Shown in pieces: positions 1-10,434 of a stretch of DNA of 64,000 bases. Position 1 is the stretch's first letter. Every line of letters starts with the position of its first letter. The notes under the pieces were generated by a model. It did not search any database. It was not told the DNA's origin and saw only the letters and a list, made by a program, of their open reading frames with translations. The position numbers and the translations under genes were made by a program. The stretch is from Gari tellinella (lineage: Eukaryota; Mollusca; Bivalvia; Cardiida; Psammobiidae): NCBI GenBank assembly GCA_922989275.2, contig OV277868.1, forward strand, positions 78,172,216-78,236,215, given 5' to 3'.

Positions 1-27
1 CCGTCCCTTTCTGCGGACGATATGGAT

Positions 28-388
28 TACAGCGTTCCCTCTCTACAACGACACCCATTGGGAGACACAGATTATGTGCGTTGTACGGAGGGAGTCATTA
101 TAGGGAGGTAAATTGGCTTATATTTGCAAACAGTTTGAATCCAGATCAGACGCCGCGTAACGCGGCGTCTGATCCGGATTCAAGCTGATTGTCACTCGTC
201 ATTAATTTATTTTCTGTAATAACGGCCCTTATGTCTCATGAAGACAACAGCAGAAGACAATTTTAAGCAGAGTATATTGCAGCAATAAAATGGTTAGACA
301 TTTATTGTCCTGCTTAGTGTATTACGGCAATTGTCGTTGTACGGAAGGAGTCGCTGTGTGCAGGGCCTTGTAGGGAGGGAGGACTGTA
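28..388. mobile_element. MITE, CTCCCTCTCTACAACG-type terminal repeats (family B)
   Basis: Starts TACAGCGTTCCCTCTCTAC and ends with the imperfect reverse complement GTAGGGAGGGAGGACTGTA, so it is a terminal-inverted-repeat element with a TA-like target. The centre (about 127-198) holds the palindromic cassette: GCAAACAGTTTGAATCC, then GATCAGACGCC, then the reverse complement. No coding capacity. Other copies are at 29564-29923, 44484-44823 and 54273-54612. Confidence 0.75.
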
Positions 389-402
389 CTTTGAAAACTT
401 AC

Positions 403-519
403 AACAGTTTTTCTCATCGTCTCCTCCAGGACACTGCCTCTCGCCATCACATACAAATCGTTGAGCCAAACAAAAGCTGGACAGACACTTTATATAACCA
501 AACGGACACGAAAAGTTCT
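403..519 (-). CDS. Exon: LDLa module with CPxGYxKC-type start
   Basis: A 117 bp exon (39 codons, phase 1-1) on the minus strand. The acceptor is a pyrimidine run ending TTTTCTAG at 520-523 and the donor is a perfect GTAAGT at 397-402. The translation has six cysteines spaced as in LDL-receptor class A modules and ends DGERQCPGGDDEKNC. The acidic calcium site DGxxDCxxGxDE is kept except that Q replaces the D before cysteine 5. It joins in frame to the 3986-4114 exon. LDLa modules are disulfide-bonded, calcium-binding, extracellular ligand-binding units. The exon is squeezed between a MITE ending at 388 and a hairpin starting near 558. Confidence 0.85.
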
Positions 520-557
520 CTAGAAAAGAAAGCAAGAAAATATAGGATATTACATGA

Positions 558-680
558 GTGTTCATAATTTATTGGATTTATTAAACGAGTCTTTTAGAAA
601 ACGATAAAAACGAGGCTTTGCCGAGTTTTTATCGTTTTCTAAAACGACGAGTTTGATTAATCCAATAAATTATTAACACG
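558..680. repeat. Hairpin (foldback MITE) of about 120 bp
   Basis: The left arm contains AATTTATTGGATTTATTAAA and TTTTAGAAAACGATAAAAAC. The right arm contains their near-exact reverse complements, with the centre near 618. It lies in the intron about 39 bp upstream of the acceptor of the 403-519 exon. Confidence 0.8.
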
Positions 681-1375
681 AATGTTATATTCTTTTTATA
701 ACATAACCTAGAAATGCTATTTAACGCAGCCTTTGTTGTCAAGTGAATGGTAAGGTAGATAAGTTGTTCCAAATTTAACCCCGTTCACTAGCATACTGTG
801 TATTTTGTTATATGTATTAATAAACACTTTCATGTAGATCTTATATTGATTAATTACACCAAAAATCTATCAATTTAATCTACATGATGGAATGAAGACG
901 TTGGAAATCGAACGCATAGAACGCATTTTAATGACGTCACAAGTAAACGACGTCGTGGCGTTCCTCATTTGCATAGTTATTTAACTATTTATATATGACA
1001 TTTAAACAACGGGTGTTATTCAACGCTCACGCCGTCTTTTATGTTATAAACATAGTTATTCAATGGGTGTTTTTCTAAAAAGCAGAGCTAAGAAGAAATA
1101 GTAACGATATACTTTCAAAAGTAGTTTTCTAGTAATCTGTCGTAACCCTTTCTTTGTCTTTATGACGTAATAAACCGTACAACACTATAATTCCTACAAT
1201 ATCGTCAGCTTCAAATTATTTCGACTGCTTTTATTGAAACTATTTGGTATTCTATGTGCTTTAATGAAGAAACATTGATTTAAACGTCGAACAGTCTGGA
1301 TCCTGATCAGACTCTGCATAGCGAGGCGTCAAATCAGAATCTAAACTGTTTGCTAATATTAGCGTTGTATATACA
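681..1375. other. Intron sequence with one degenerate palindromic cassette
   Basis: No exon seen. 1287-1352 is a decayed copy of the GATCAGACGCC cassette (GTCGAACAGTCTGGATCC... ...CTAAACTGTTTGC). The rest is unassigned AT-rich sequence. Confidence 0.5.
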
Positions 1376-2340
1376 CTTAAGGGTGTATCAATGTCATGAA
1401 TTTGGGACTTTTTCAAAGTATATGAAAACACTCAATGATTGTTTTTTTATTGAAGAGCTATTTAAGATGAATGAAAAAAAAAATATGTGTACATTTTGGT
1501 GAACAACATTTGGATCTACGGCCATGTAAAATTTACCCCACCCATTTTCACTTATTCGGTCCTTTTCAAACAGCCCGCTACAATAAAATCCATTTTAAAT
1601 GACAACAAATATGATAATTTGGTTTTGTGTTATTTATTTACTATCTATGGTAGTATTTCGTCATACAAAAACTGATTTAAGGAAAAACAGGCACCAAATG
1701 TGAAATTTATAAAGCTCTAAATATCATCGATATGGTACTTTTTTGTAAATTTTGTAAGGGGAGATAACTCTTTTTACTTTAATAACTCAACATTTGCAAC
1801 ACTGACCTTTCATTTTCTTTACATATTTTAAACTGCCTTAGCATTGGCTTTCATCTGGTAGAATATAAGAAAAAGTTTAATACTAGAACTATTGCATTTT
1901 CAAACTTTTTTACTTTTTTTCATAAAATAAAAAATCTAATAAAAGCATGCCCTATAAAAAGCATAGTTTTGATATTCGAGGATCCATATTGTTCAAACCT
2001 AGCACCTGCTTTGTCTAATTTGGTTTCTATATGTGAAAATACCACCATAGACATGAAATAAATAATGAAAACCCAAATTACCATGTTTGTTTTGTTTTGA
2101 AATAGATTGTATTGAAGCTTGTACTCTGAATGGGTAACATTTGAAAACAAAGTCCAAATTAGACATACCTTTTTCAAATCGCTGTAGCTCAAAAAAAGGA
2201 CACCACCATATATTTTCTTTTTCATTTTTTCATTTATCATAAATAGCTCTTCCAAAAAGAAACAATGATAGAAAAAAAGTTTGATACTATGACAAATTGG
2301 CTTATGGGTTGGATACACCCTTAACGAATCTTCTAAGTGT
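1376..2340. mobile_element. Non-coding element with about 120 bp imperfect inverted ends
   Basis: The left end reads CTTAAGGGTGTATCAA and the right end TTGGATACACCCTTAACG. The inverted similarity continues inwards through GAAGAGCTATTTA and ATGAATGAAAAAA motifs. No open frame resembles a transposase, so it looks like a non-autonomous DNA transposon. A stretch just outside the right end (2316-2343) recurs in inverted orientation at 3132-3158. Confidence 0.55.
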
Positions 2341-2576
2341 GCACTTATATATGGTATCATATCTCCGGCGCTAATGACCAGATCGTGTTAAAACTTTCCA
2401 GAAATCAAGAAGACATATTTGTGATGGTAGTATGTTTACTTTATTTAGTACAAATCAAAAAATATATAAATTTGAACGAAAAATATGAGTCAGTAAAAAA
2501 GTTGGTTTCGCAAAAATGAGAGGGGCGCATACAGAAAACTCAGGTGCTCTTATTTGCTGGTTATTTCAGATGCAAA

Positions 2577-2712
2577 GTGTAAAGCAGTGATCAATACATT
2601 GGTTTTCGGTATTTATAAAGTCTTATCCGAAGGAATTGGTCGATGCGGGGATCGATCTCACGAACACTGGTATCGTAGTCGAGCGCATTACTCCTCGACC
2701 ACGTCCAACGGT
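2577..2712 (-). mobile_element. tRNA-derived SINE fragment (family 2)
   Basis: On the minus strand this reads as a tRNA-like head: an A-box-like segment with GCGCTCGACTACGAT-type sequence, then GATCGATCCCCGC-type sequence in the B-box position, then a tail containing TTTATAAAG. The same layout is clearer at 39791-39934. It is diverged and not a functional tRNA. Confidence 0.5.
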
Positions 2713-3424
2713 GCGTGTAACAAAAAATCATTAAAAGATTATTTATTGTCAATTTAGACAGATAAACCGTATTAATTCAGTAACGCCTTTGTCCAGCATC
2801 GTTTAGAACAGCCTGACGTCGACGTCATATCGACGTGACGTATTAACTGAACGGTAATTCAACGTCGCTTGATCAAGATATTGGTCCAACAATATGTTTT
2901 CCGAATGTGCGGCTTGATAGTGAATGCACGAGAAACATATCGAATTTTTCTTCCACCAGTTCAAGTTTTTCTCGTGCAAATTGAGTATTTTGTCGTTTCG
3001 TGGTTCACTGAGTTTTCAAACATAATTTTTTAAATTTGATAACGATATGACATTTCAATGTCCGTCAATAGCCAACACGCAAAACATTGTGTAGAAATTT
3101 TTAGAAATAAAAGAAATATAGCGAAAAGAAAAGTGCACACTTAGGAGATTCGTTAAGTCTAGGGCTTGTCGGGTTAAAGAACAGATGAAGGAGTTGTCAG
3201 AATATCTGCGATGCAATAAGCCATTTAGCTGTGTAGACGGTATTAAACTTATTTTAGATCGAAAACTCATACCGTACTTAGTACGTTTGACAACGGCTGA
3301 GTAAAAGAAAAGAATAAAAAAGCAAAACAATATGTTGCGAGTATTTAGCAACTGAGATAAACCTCAGCTCCACAATGGCTGTATAATCTGTTAATTCAGA
3401 TATGTATCGCATTTTATATTTTAA
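2713..3424. other. Intron sequence, nothing recognised
   Basis: No exon, RNA gene or complete element seen. 3132-3158 matches the flank of the 1376-2340 element in inverted orientation. Confidence 0.4.
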
Positions 3425-3652
3425 TTAACACATTCAACCCTAGTGACGAGTATACATACATTGTACCTGTGAGAATTACACTTGTCCCATGCAAACAGTG
3501 TAGAACCTGATCAGAGGACTCCATAAGGAGCCCTCTGATCAGGGCCTACACCGTTTGTTATTGTTAAAATCAACCCTAAATAGCCAAATATTGACAAGAC
3601 TTATTTTGAAAGTGGAATTGTCCATTTAAGGTTTCAGGGGTGAATGAGTTAA
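3425..3652. mobile_element. TTAA-flanked MITE (family D)
   Basis: Bounded by TTAA on both sides, with ends CACATTCAACCC and GGGTGAATGAG. A TTAA target and C-rich ends recall piggyBac-type elements. The core at 3488-3560 is the GAGGGCTCC variant of the palindromic cassette. No coding sequence. Confidence 0.65.
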
Positions 3653-3821
3653 CAGAGCTGACAAATAAAACATCAAAGCTACAAAGACACTCTAACAAGC
3701 GGTAACTTTCAAGACATCAAATGTTACATCTAACGTTGTATTTACCGTGGGAAAAGAATGGTCGTGTTTTTCAACCCACAAGGCTATTTCAGAAGCATAT
3801 AGTGACTGCATTGTGATAGTG

Positions 3822-3850
3822 TCCGTCCGTCCGTCCGTCTGTCCGTGTCC
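3822..3850. repeat. (CCGT)n microsatellite
   Basis: Perfect then imperfect GTCC/CCGT tandem units. Shorter tracts lie near 36913 and 58910, each inside unassigned repeat sequence, which suggests they mark one dispersed repeat family. Confidence 0.7.
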
Positions 3851-3985
3851 GTTTTCCTATTATCCGGAGCATATTTGCTATACCACTACAGCTAAGGATA
3901 TCAAATGTGTCGGGTAAGTACATCACTTATTGTGGGCAAGCTATTTTTCCATACTTAATGCACTTAACTTCAACACATATCTTAC

Positions 3986-4114
3986 CACAATCATCCAAAT
4001 GTTTAAAGTTATGACATCCATCAATTACGCCACCCCTGGTGAAATCATACAAACATCTGCGACCTCCTGACACAGTCTCGCCGTCTCCACAGTTTATATC
4101 TGTTTGAGTATACT
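3986..4114 (-). CDS. Exon: cysteine-rich link module of the LDLa receptor
   Basis: A 129 bp minus-strand exon (43 codons, phase 1-1). The acceptor is TATTTTAG at about 4115-4122. An alternative CAG acceptor at 4100-4102 would give 114 bp in the same phase. The donor is GTAAGA at 3980-3985. The translation contains NCGDGETVSGGRRCLYDF, then a GC, then HLDDC. This resembles the CxYDFxxxGYxxGCRDxxHLxxC segment that precedes an LDLa module in molluscan GRL101-like receptors. It joins the 403-519 exon as E-N-F-S-C-P, the family spacing. It is too short to stand out as an open frame, so phase and family pattern carry the call. Confidence 0.72.
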
Positions 4115-5269
4115 CTAAAATATCAAGACAGTAGAGATGATGTTATTCTTTCCCAATTATGCTAGAACAAGTACAGTCTAAATTCGATATTTCGAACCTC
4201 GCCTAACTCGATAGTTTCCCTTACATCTTCAGACAATTTTTCAGAATCTCAATCTCGCTTTATGCTAATACATCTGTTGTTTCAAAGTTAAAACATGGCT
4301 TAGCCACGATTTAAATTTGAAATACGGATAGGCTTGACTTACTACCTTCATCATTATCGAAATATCATCATTTGCCTGTATGTCCACTGCAAACAATGTT
4401 GGGTCAGATCAGATTTTAGTTCACCCGGTCTCTGATCAGGTCATTAACTATTTGCCATTCAGATTGAAATACATGTGTGCATATATAGTAAGAACTACCA
4501 AACCAAACTTTAATTTATTTTAATGTCCTGATCCGACAGCTCCAGCAGGCAGAGGGTAAATGTGTGTCATACTATGTTACTGTCGTCTGCATAATATATT
4601 ACACTGCTCATAGGGGCTTTATCTGTAGCTTGTTCAATTACCAGTATTTACAATTGCCCCAATCAATTCCATTGAAACATGCTGTTCATTTCGTATAAAC
4701 ACCACTTTTCGAGAGGGCGGGACTTGTTGATACAATGTACGTTTCGAAGGGGAGGCGGGGCATATAGACTAATATGCAGTTTTCATTCTCGAATTAATCT
4801 TTGGAACTTGCACAGCAAACATTTGGCGGATTTTTCCAAATTTGTTCTTAACCGATCTATGCCTTCCTATAAATGAAAACCAAGATTTCCGAATAAATTT
4901 CTTCTTTATTAATGAGATGATTTGCAAGAAAATTGACATACCTTTCAAACAGCGGCTATCTGCGTTTCTTTATGACAAAAAAAACAATTAATTTATTCTA
5001 CTTTAAAATGACGTCACTTCCAATGACGTCAAAAATCTGCATTTTTTGCGCCACACTGTCAAGTTGTTGACTTAGAATGTAAACATATGAACTTTATTTT
5101 TGCTTTCGAATGTACGCAGCTACAGTTATTCGGTCATGGCTGTTCCTGATAGGGTACACATTATTCGTGTTATCAACCTTTCATATGGATTAAACATAGT
5201 TATTATTACATACATACTTACAAAATGTTAATCTAATATTAGAAATTACAGCAAATACATTGTAAATAT
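4115..5269. other. Intron sequence with a decayed cassette
   Basis: 4389-4455 is a degenerate GCAAACAAT...GATCAG palindrome. No exon recognised. The rest is unassigned. Confidence 0.45.
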
Positions 5270-5467
5270 AAGAAATGAGCAGATTATTTTCGGCGTTCAA
5301 GCAAAATGAAAGACAGAACAAATATCGGCAAATACCATGAATCGCCAGCCCTCCTTCAATTATTTTACTCAAAGAATTACAATCAAACATCGACTTAACC
5401 AAGGTAAGTCTCGTTTAATTTTATAAATTCTTTTTCGTTAAAAATTTCAGTCGTTCTTAAAGGAGAT
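5270..5467 (+). repeat. DIRS left inverted terminal repeat
   Basis: Matches the reverse complement of 11802-12021 over TTTTCGGCGTTCAAGC, GCCCTCCTTCAAT, CAATCAAACATCGAC and CGTTCTTAAAGGAGAT. Both arms also conserve a GTAAGT (5404-5409) followed 41 bases later by TTTCAG, an intron-like pair of only 47 nt whose meaning is unclear. Confidence 0.8.
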
Positions 5468-5582
5468 ATGTTGCGCATGCGCGAAGCAGTTTTTGTTGCA
5501 CCCACAATTGATGAATGGCAGCGAAGCACGTGTTGATATAAGAATATTATTTTATAGTGTTTTCATACGGTTTGACCTGATG

Positions 5583-6251
5583 CAAATAAATACGAAAGAC
5601 TCAAGCAGGAAACGTAACACAAACAATACACCCACCTCTCAAGCAGAACACACACACACAGTCATACCACAACAAACACACACACACACGCAATACCATT
5701 CCTTCATCTACACACTAAATAGAAACAACACGCAAGACAAACATAAAGCAAAGTGAATATAGGAGCGCGCCTTGGTACGGTCAGTAGCAATCAATAACTA
5801 ATTATAAATTAATTAATTATTAACAACCACTGGGGGGTTAAACCTGGGTTTAGGGGCGCCCAACCTCACTCTTATCTCCTATATTCAACTATAAAGACAA
5901 ACAGTGTACATAAAATATAAACCCTGTTCCAAAACCTTACAATAAAAAAGACCGCCAACACAGTAAGTAAATACATGTAAAACATCTAACAAAAAATCTA
6001 TGACAAGATTATTAGTAACACGGGAAAGAATTTAACATCCAAGCCCGTGCTACTCAAGCGACTAGTCTGTAGTCACGAGTAACTGTAAGAAATGGAAGGG
6101 TTCAGGGTACGACAGAGAGGGAGGGAAAAAACAAAGCACGAAAATCCGACATAACTCTCTCGGTAAAGGACGGCTTTTGAGATACATCATCATGTAGTGC
6201 TAAGCCCTGTCTGTCGTCGCACAACCAAAGAGGAAAGCATGGTTATCAATT
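5583..6251 (-). repeat. Penelope-like pseudo-LTR, 3' copy
   Basis: Contains a (CA)n-rich stretch (about 5650-5690) and CGCAAGACAAACATAAAG, GGTACGGTCAGTAGCAAT and GGGGCGCCCAACCTCACTC. The last three recur at 7676-8257. The first two recur at the window end (63912 onward). Confidence 0.8.
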
Positions 6252-7463
6252 GTAGATTGATCGACAACCAAACGTGAAGTGCGCAGCAATATAGTTGGAT
6301 CATAATCTTTTTTGAGGAAAAATCTAATACGTTTCACAAACAGGTTTTGAAAATGAATATGTCCAAGAATCTTACCAAGTTTGTAAATAACATCACCATA
6401 AAACTTCGGATGTGAAATACCTTGCCGCAGAAAAGACTTTAAGTTACATTTATACTTGTTAATGAGAGGACGATTTCTATAAAAGAATTTAGAAAATGTT
6501 TTACGAAGTTTATGAAATCTGTACCCCTGTTTAAGAAGCTTTTCAGTAATAGTTTTATTACGAATGTGGAAGTCCTCAACAGAGATGCAGGCCCTAGCAA
6601 AACGAATAAGTTGTGCGATATAAACCCCGTAAGATGTAGAACGGGGAATATCGCCATCTAGATGAGGATAATTTAGAATACTAAAATCAAAATCATCTCG
6701 TTTATCGTAAATCTTAGAAGAAACAATTCCGTTATTTATTAAAAGATCTAAATCTAAAAATGGTGCCGAAAAATTTGACTCATTTGTTTTATTAAGGCGT
6801 AGTTCTTTTGGGTAAATACATGGAAACAACGTATCAAAACATGGGTTGTATATATTAAAAATATCATCTAGATAGCGCGATGTATTGTTAAAGGCTTCGA
6901 TCATATCTGCCTGTGTATCAGGTTTTAGACTTAGCATAAGGTCCCTCTCATAACAGTACAAAAATAGGTCTGCGACAAGAGGCGCACAGTTTGTACCCAT
7001 AGGGATAGCAATCACTTGGCGGTATATGGTACTCCCAAAACGTACATAAATATTATCCAGAAGAAATGATAGTGATTTACAAACATCGGTGCAAGTCCAC
7101 ATAGTGTAATGCTTAACCGTGTCATTTGTAAAAAATGCACGATCAGCAATACACGCCAGAAATAGTTTCCTTTCTCCTTTCTCTTGAAAAAGTCTTTTGA
7201 ATAAGTTGTATAAGTTTAGCTTTTATTAAATTATGAGGTAAGGTAGTATATAGTGTTAAAAAGTCATAAGTACTTATATTGCAAGTTTGGTATTTTCTAT
7301 TTTCAAGCTTCGTCAAAACTTCATTCGAGTTTTTGATAGACCAAAACAGATTAACTCCAGAATTTTCGTAAGTCTTTGCAAAATACCTTTGAACATGTTC
7401 TTTGATTTTAATTAAAGACGATGTCAAAAGTTGGGAAAGCTTAGTAGTAGATACAGATTTCAT
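6200..7463 (-). pseudogene. Penelope-type reverse transcriptase, frameshifted
   Basis: Two minus-strand frames form one RT. The first (7463 to 7143) has a motif-A-like YDFLTLYTTLPH. The second (7102 to 6200) has PMGTNCAPLVADLF (the position of GTxMGTxxAPxxA in Penelope RTs), then RYLDDIF as the catalytic box, then a conserved tail including YDKRDDF and SYGVYIAQLIRFAR. A frameshift or stop between 7143 and 7102 breaks the frame and the N-terminus is missing. Related RTs are common in mollusc genomes. It could be an endonuclease-less clade or have lost its endonuclease; I cannot tell which. Confidence 0.75.
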
Positions 7464-7669
7464 AAACTTCGTAAAACATTTTCTAAATTCTTTTATAGAA
7501 ATCTTCCTCTCATTAACAAGTATAAATGTAACTTAAAGTCTTTTCTGCGGCAAGGTATTTCACATCCGGAGTTTTATAGTATGGTAATTTACAGACTTCG
7601 TAAGATTCTTGGACATATGCATTTTCAAAACCTGTTTGTGAAACGTATTAGATCTTTCCTCAAAAAATT
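7449..7669 (+). pseudogene. Inverted duplicate of the RT C-terminal segment
   Basis: Encodes, on the plus strand, the KLRKTFSKFFYRN and GISHPEFY segment found on the minus strand at 6312-6530, at roughly 95% identity by eye. It abuts the N-terminal end of the minus-strand RT head to head, then joins the 5' pseudo-LTR at about 7676. This looks like an insertion-time inversion. Confidence 0.75.
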
Positions 7670-7675
7670 CCGCAA

Positions 7676-8257
7676 TACCATTCCTTCAGCAACACACTAA
7701 ATAGAAAACAACACGCAAGACAAACATAAAGCTAAGTGAATATAGGAGCCCGCCTTGGTACGGTCAGTAGCAATCAATAATCAATTATAAATGAATTAAC
7801 CATTAACAACCACTGGGGGGTTTAACCTGGGTTTAGGGGCGCCCAACCTCACTCTTATCTCCTATATAAAGACGAACAGTGTACATAAAATATAAACCCT
7901 GTTCCACAACCTTACAATCAAAAAGACCGCCAGCACAGTAAGTAAATACATGTAAACATCTAACAAAATTCTCTGACAGGATTATTAGTAACACGGGAAA
8001 GAATTAAACATTCAAGCCCGTGCTAAAAATAACCCACTATGGCAACGGTCTAATTGTACTCAAGCGAATAGTCTGTAGTCACGAGTAACTGTAAGACATG
8101 GGAGGGTTTAGGGTACGACAGAGAGGGAGAGAAAAAACAAAGCACGAAAATCCGACATAACTCTCCCGGTTAAGGACGGCTTTAGATATACATCATCATG
8201 TAGTGCTAAGCCCTGTCTGTCGTCGCATAACAAAAGAGGAAAGCATAGTTATCAATT
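7676..8257 (-). repeat. Penelope-like pseudo-LTR, 5' copy
   Basis: Direct repeat of 5691-6251 with small indels. It ends at ATCAATT, after which DIRS sequence resumes. The repeat includes the last codons of the RT, so the copies overlap coding sequence. Confidence 0.75.
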
Positions 8258-10344
8258 TCTCTAACATTAGCAGCAAAATGTTCCAGCACAGACCATCATT
8301 CAGGGGCTCCATGAGTAGAAGACCTATGCGTGTGCCACGTTTTCGCGGTGTATACAGCAGAGGAAATCGTGGTAGATGTTCCGGAGACTACGCTACTGCA
8401 AGTGACCCAAAACACTTCCCGAGAAGGGGGATTGTCCATTCTTCAAACATTAGATTCGGTAAGTCCACCAGATCAAACATTTCAAGCCGGTAGACTATCA
8501 AATCATGTGGATGCATGGAGCAAATTAACTACAAATCCGAACATTTTGGATATTGTCGAAAATTGTCATATTGATATTTCATTAGAAAATCTAGATGAAG
8601 ATTATTATGGTCGAAATCAATATTATTTCAATGAAAACGAAAGTGCCATTATTGATAAAGAGATCAACAATTGTTAAAAATGAAGGTCATTTTGGAAGTA
8701 GAAGCCGTAGAAGGTCAGATTAGCTCGCCAATTTTTCTTAAAAATAAAAAATAATGGGGAATACCGAATGGTATTAAATTTAAAACGTGTAAATGAACAT
8801 ATTCCATATAAACATTTTAAAACGGAGACATTTGAACATGCTCCCACTTTGATCAATAAAGGCACTTATATGGCTTCTGTTGATTTGCGCCATGCATACT
8901 ATTCTGTAAAAATTGCAGAGGAACAACAAAAATATTTTCGTTTTGTTCGGAAAAATCAGATATGTCAATTCACCTGTTAACGAATGGCGTGAGTGAAGGA
9001 CCTAGAATCTTTACCAAGCTTCTGAAACCGGTATATGCAAATCTGAGGTCTAAAGTATTCGTTAACTCAGGGTTTATTGATGATAGCCTTTTATGTGGTG
9101 ATTCTCATTTTGAGTGCGCTGATAACGTGCAAAATACGGTTTCTGTGATGGCAGGAGTAGGTTTTATTATAAATACAGAAAAATCCGTACTAGTACCAAC
9201 CACAACAATTTTTCATTTAGGGAATGTAATTAACTCTGAAGAAATGGTAGTTATGCTAACAAGGGAAAGACAGGATAGAATTGTCAATGTATGCACAGAT
9301 TTGGCTCATAAAAGAAAAACGAAAATTCGTCAGCTAGCAAAAGTAATCGGACTTCTTGTTGCTAGTTTTTCAGCAGTGGAGTATGGGAAGTTGCATTATA
9401 GATGTTTAGAAAAGGCAAAAATAAGTGCACTAAGAGTAGGCCATGGAAATAATAATAGTTTCGTGTATATCACTCAGGATATGAAAACAGAATTGGCTTG
9501 GTGGATCAGCAAGGTTAGATCACAGAAAATACAGATAAGACGTGATCCACCAGAATTAGAAATGACGACGGACGCCTCACTGGAAGGATTGGGAGCAAAA
9601 TTACAAGAATGCACTGTAAGGGGGGGGGGGGGGGGGGGGGGGGGGCGATGGAACCCTACAGAATAGAAATTTCATATTAATGTGCTAGAACTAAATGTGC
9701 TAAAACTACAGTAAAACCTCTCTATTACGACCACTAAATTGTGCTAATTATTAGGGACTTAAAACAGGTGACTGCTTAAAGCATGGTGGCAGTAAAACAG
9801 AAAGCTCCTACAGGAGCTTTCTGTTTTACTTTCCCTTTGCTTTAAGCTGTCACCTGTTGTTTATACAATCAATTAGCCTTCGTTTCAGTGGTCGTAATAG
9901 CGAGGGTTTACTGTATTTGCAATTTCCCATACTCTACGAGCATTTGAAAGCAGACTGAAAAACAAGCATGTCAAATTGTTTTCGGATAATATGACAGCGG
10001 TCGATTATTTGCGGAATTGTGGTGGTACAAAATCCGAGCAATGTAACAAAATCAGTGTAGAAATTGTGGAATGGTGCATTGAGCATAGCATTTGGTTATC
10101 TTGCACTCACATAGCTGGAGTGGAAAATGTAGAAGCAGACAGAGTTTCACGAAAATTCAATGATAATTTGGAATGGCAATTAGACAAAACCGTTTTTGAT
10201 AAAATATGTACAAGGTGGGGAACACCTGAAGTGGACCTGTTTGCAACACGTTTAAATGCACAAATCCCAAATTTATTGCTCAATGAAACCAGACCCAAAG
10301 TGCACGTTTGTAGATGCATTCACATTAAATTGGCAATTGTTTAG
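8258..10344 (+). pseudogene. DIRS gag remnant, reverse transcriptase and RNase H
   Basis: From about 8460 the frame reads GRLSNHVDAWSKLT and later NENESAIIDKEIN, a typical DIRS RT start. It shifts frame near 8680-8770 (RMVLNLKRVNEHI, then SVDLRHAYYSVKI) and again near 8962. The next part holds GFIDDSLL (catalytic box) and STDASLEG-like RNase H residues (TTDASLEGLGAKLQ). A run of 26 G at 9620-9645 lies in the RNase H region. A MITE then splits the gene, and RNase H resumes at about 9960 with FSDNMTAVDYL and HIAGVENVEADRVSR. Reverse transcription of the DIRS RNA would be its role. Several frameshifts make it non-functional. Confidence 0.82.
9709..9913. mobile_element. pogo-type MITE with TA target duplication (family C)
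   Basis: The ends are CAGTAAAACCTCTCTATTAC and its near-perfect reverse complement, flanked by TA at 9707-9708 and 9914-9915. This terminal sequence is characteristic of pogo/Tigger-type elements. The interior is a second hairpin type (CAGGTGAC, CTTAAAGCA, AACAGAAAGCTCC and complements). It interrupts the DIRS RNase H gene, so it is the younger insertion. Confidence 0.85.
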
Positions 10345-10434
10345 TGGAGTTTATGTGTTTCCTTCCTTTAGCTTATTGGGACGCTGTGTGCAAACGTTCA
10401 GGGAAGACAAAGTCAGAGACATAGTAATAGCACC

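Larger units (their letters stand above)
5583..8257 (-). mobile_element. Penelope-like element inserted in the DIRS element
   Basis: A direct repeat of about 600 bp (5583-6251 and 7676-8257) flanks a minus-strand reverse transcriptase, the pseudo-LTR arrangement of Penelope-like elements. DIRS sequence stops at 5582 and resumes near 8258. The 3' terminus is TATTTATTTG, shared exactly by the fragment at 11404-11595. An inverted piece of its own RT lies at 7449-7669. No GIY-YIG domain is visible in this copy. Confidence 0.65.

Noticed and set aside
1920..2360. 146-codon minus-strand frame with hydrophobic stretches
   Set aside because: It lies within the terminal-inverted-repeat element at 1376-2340, is AT-driven, and has no recognised domain.
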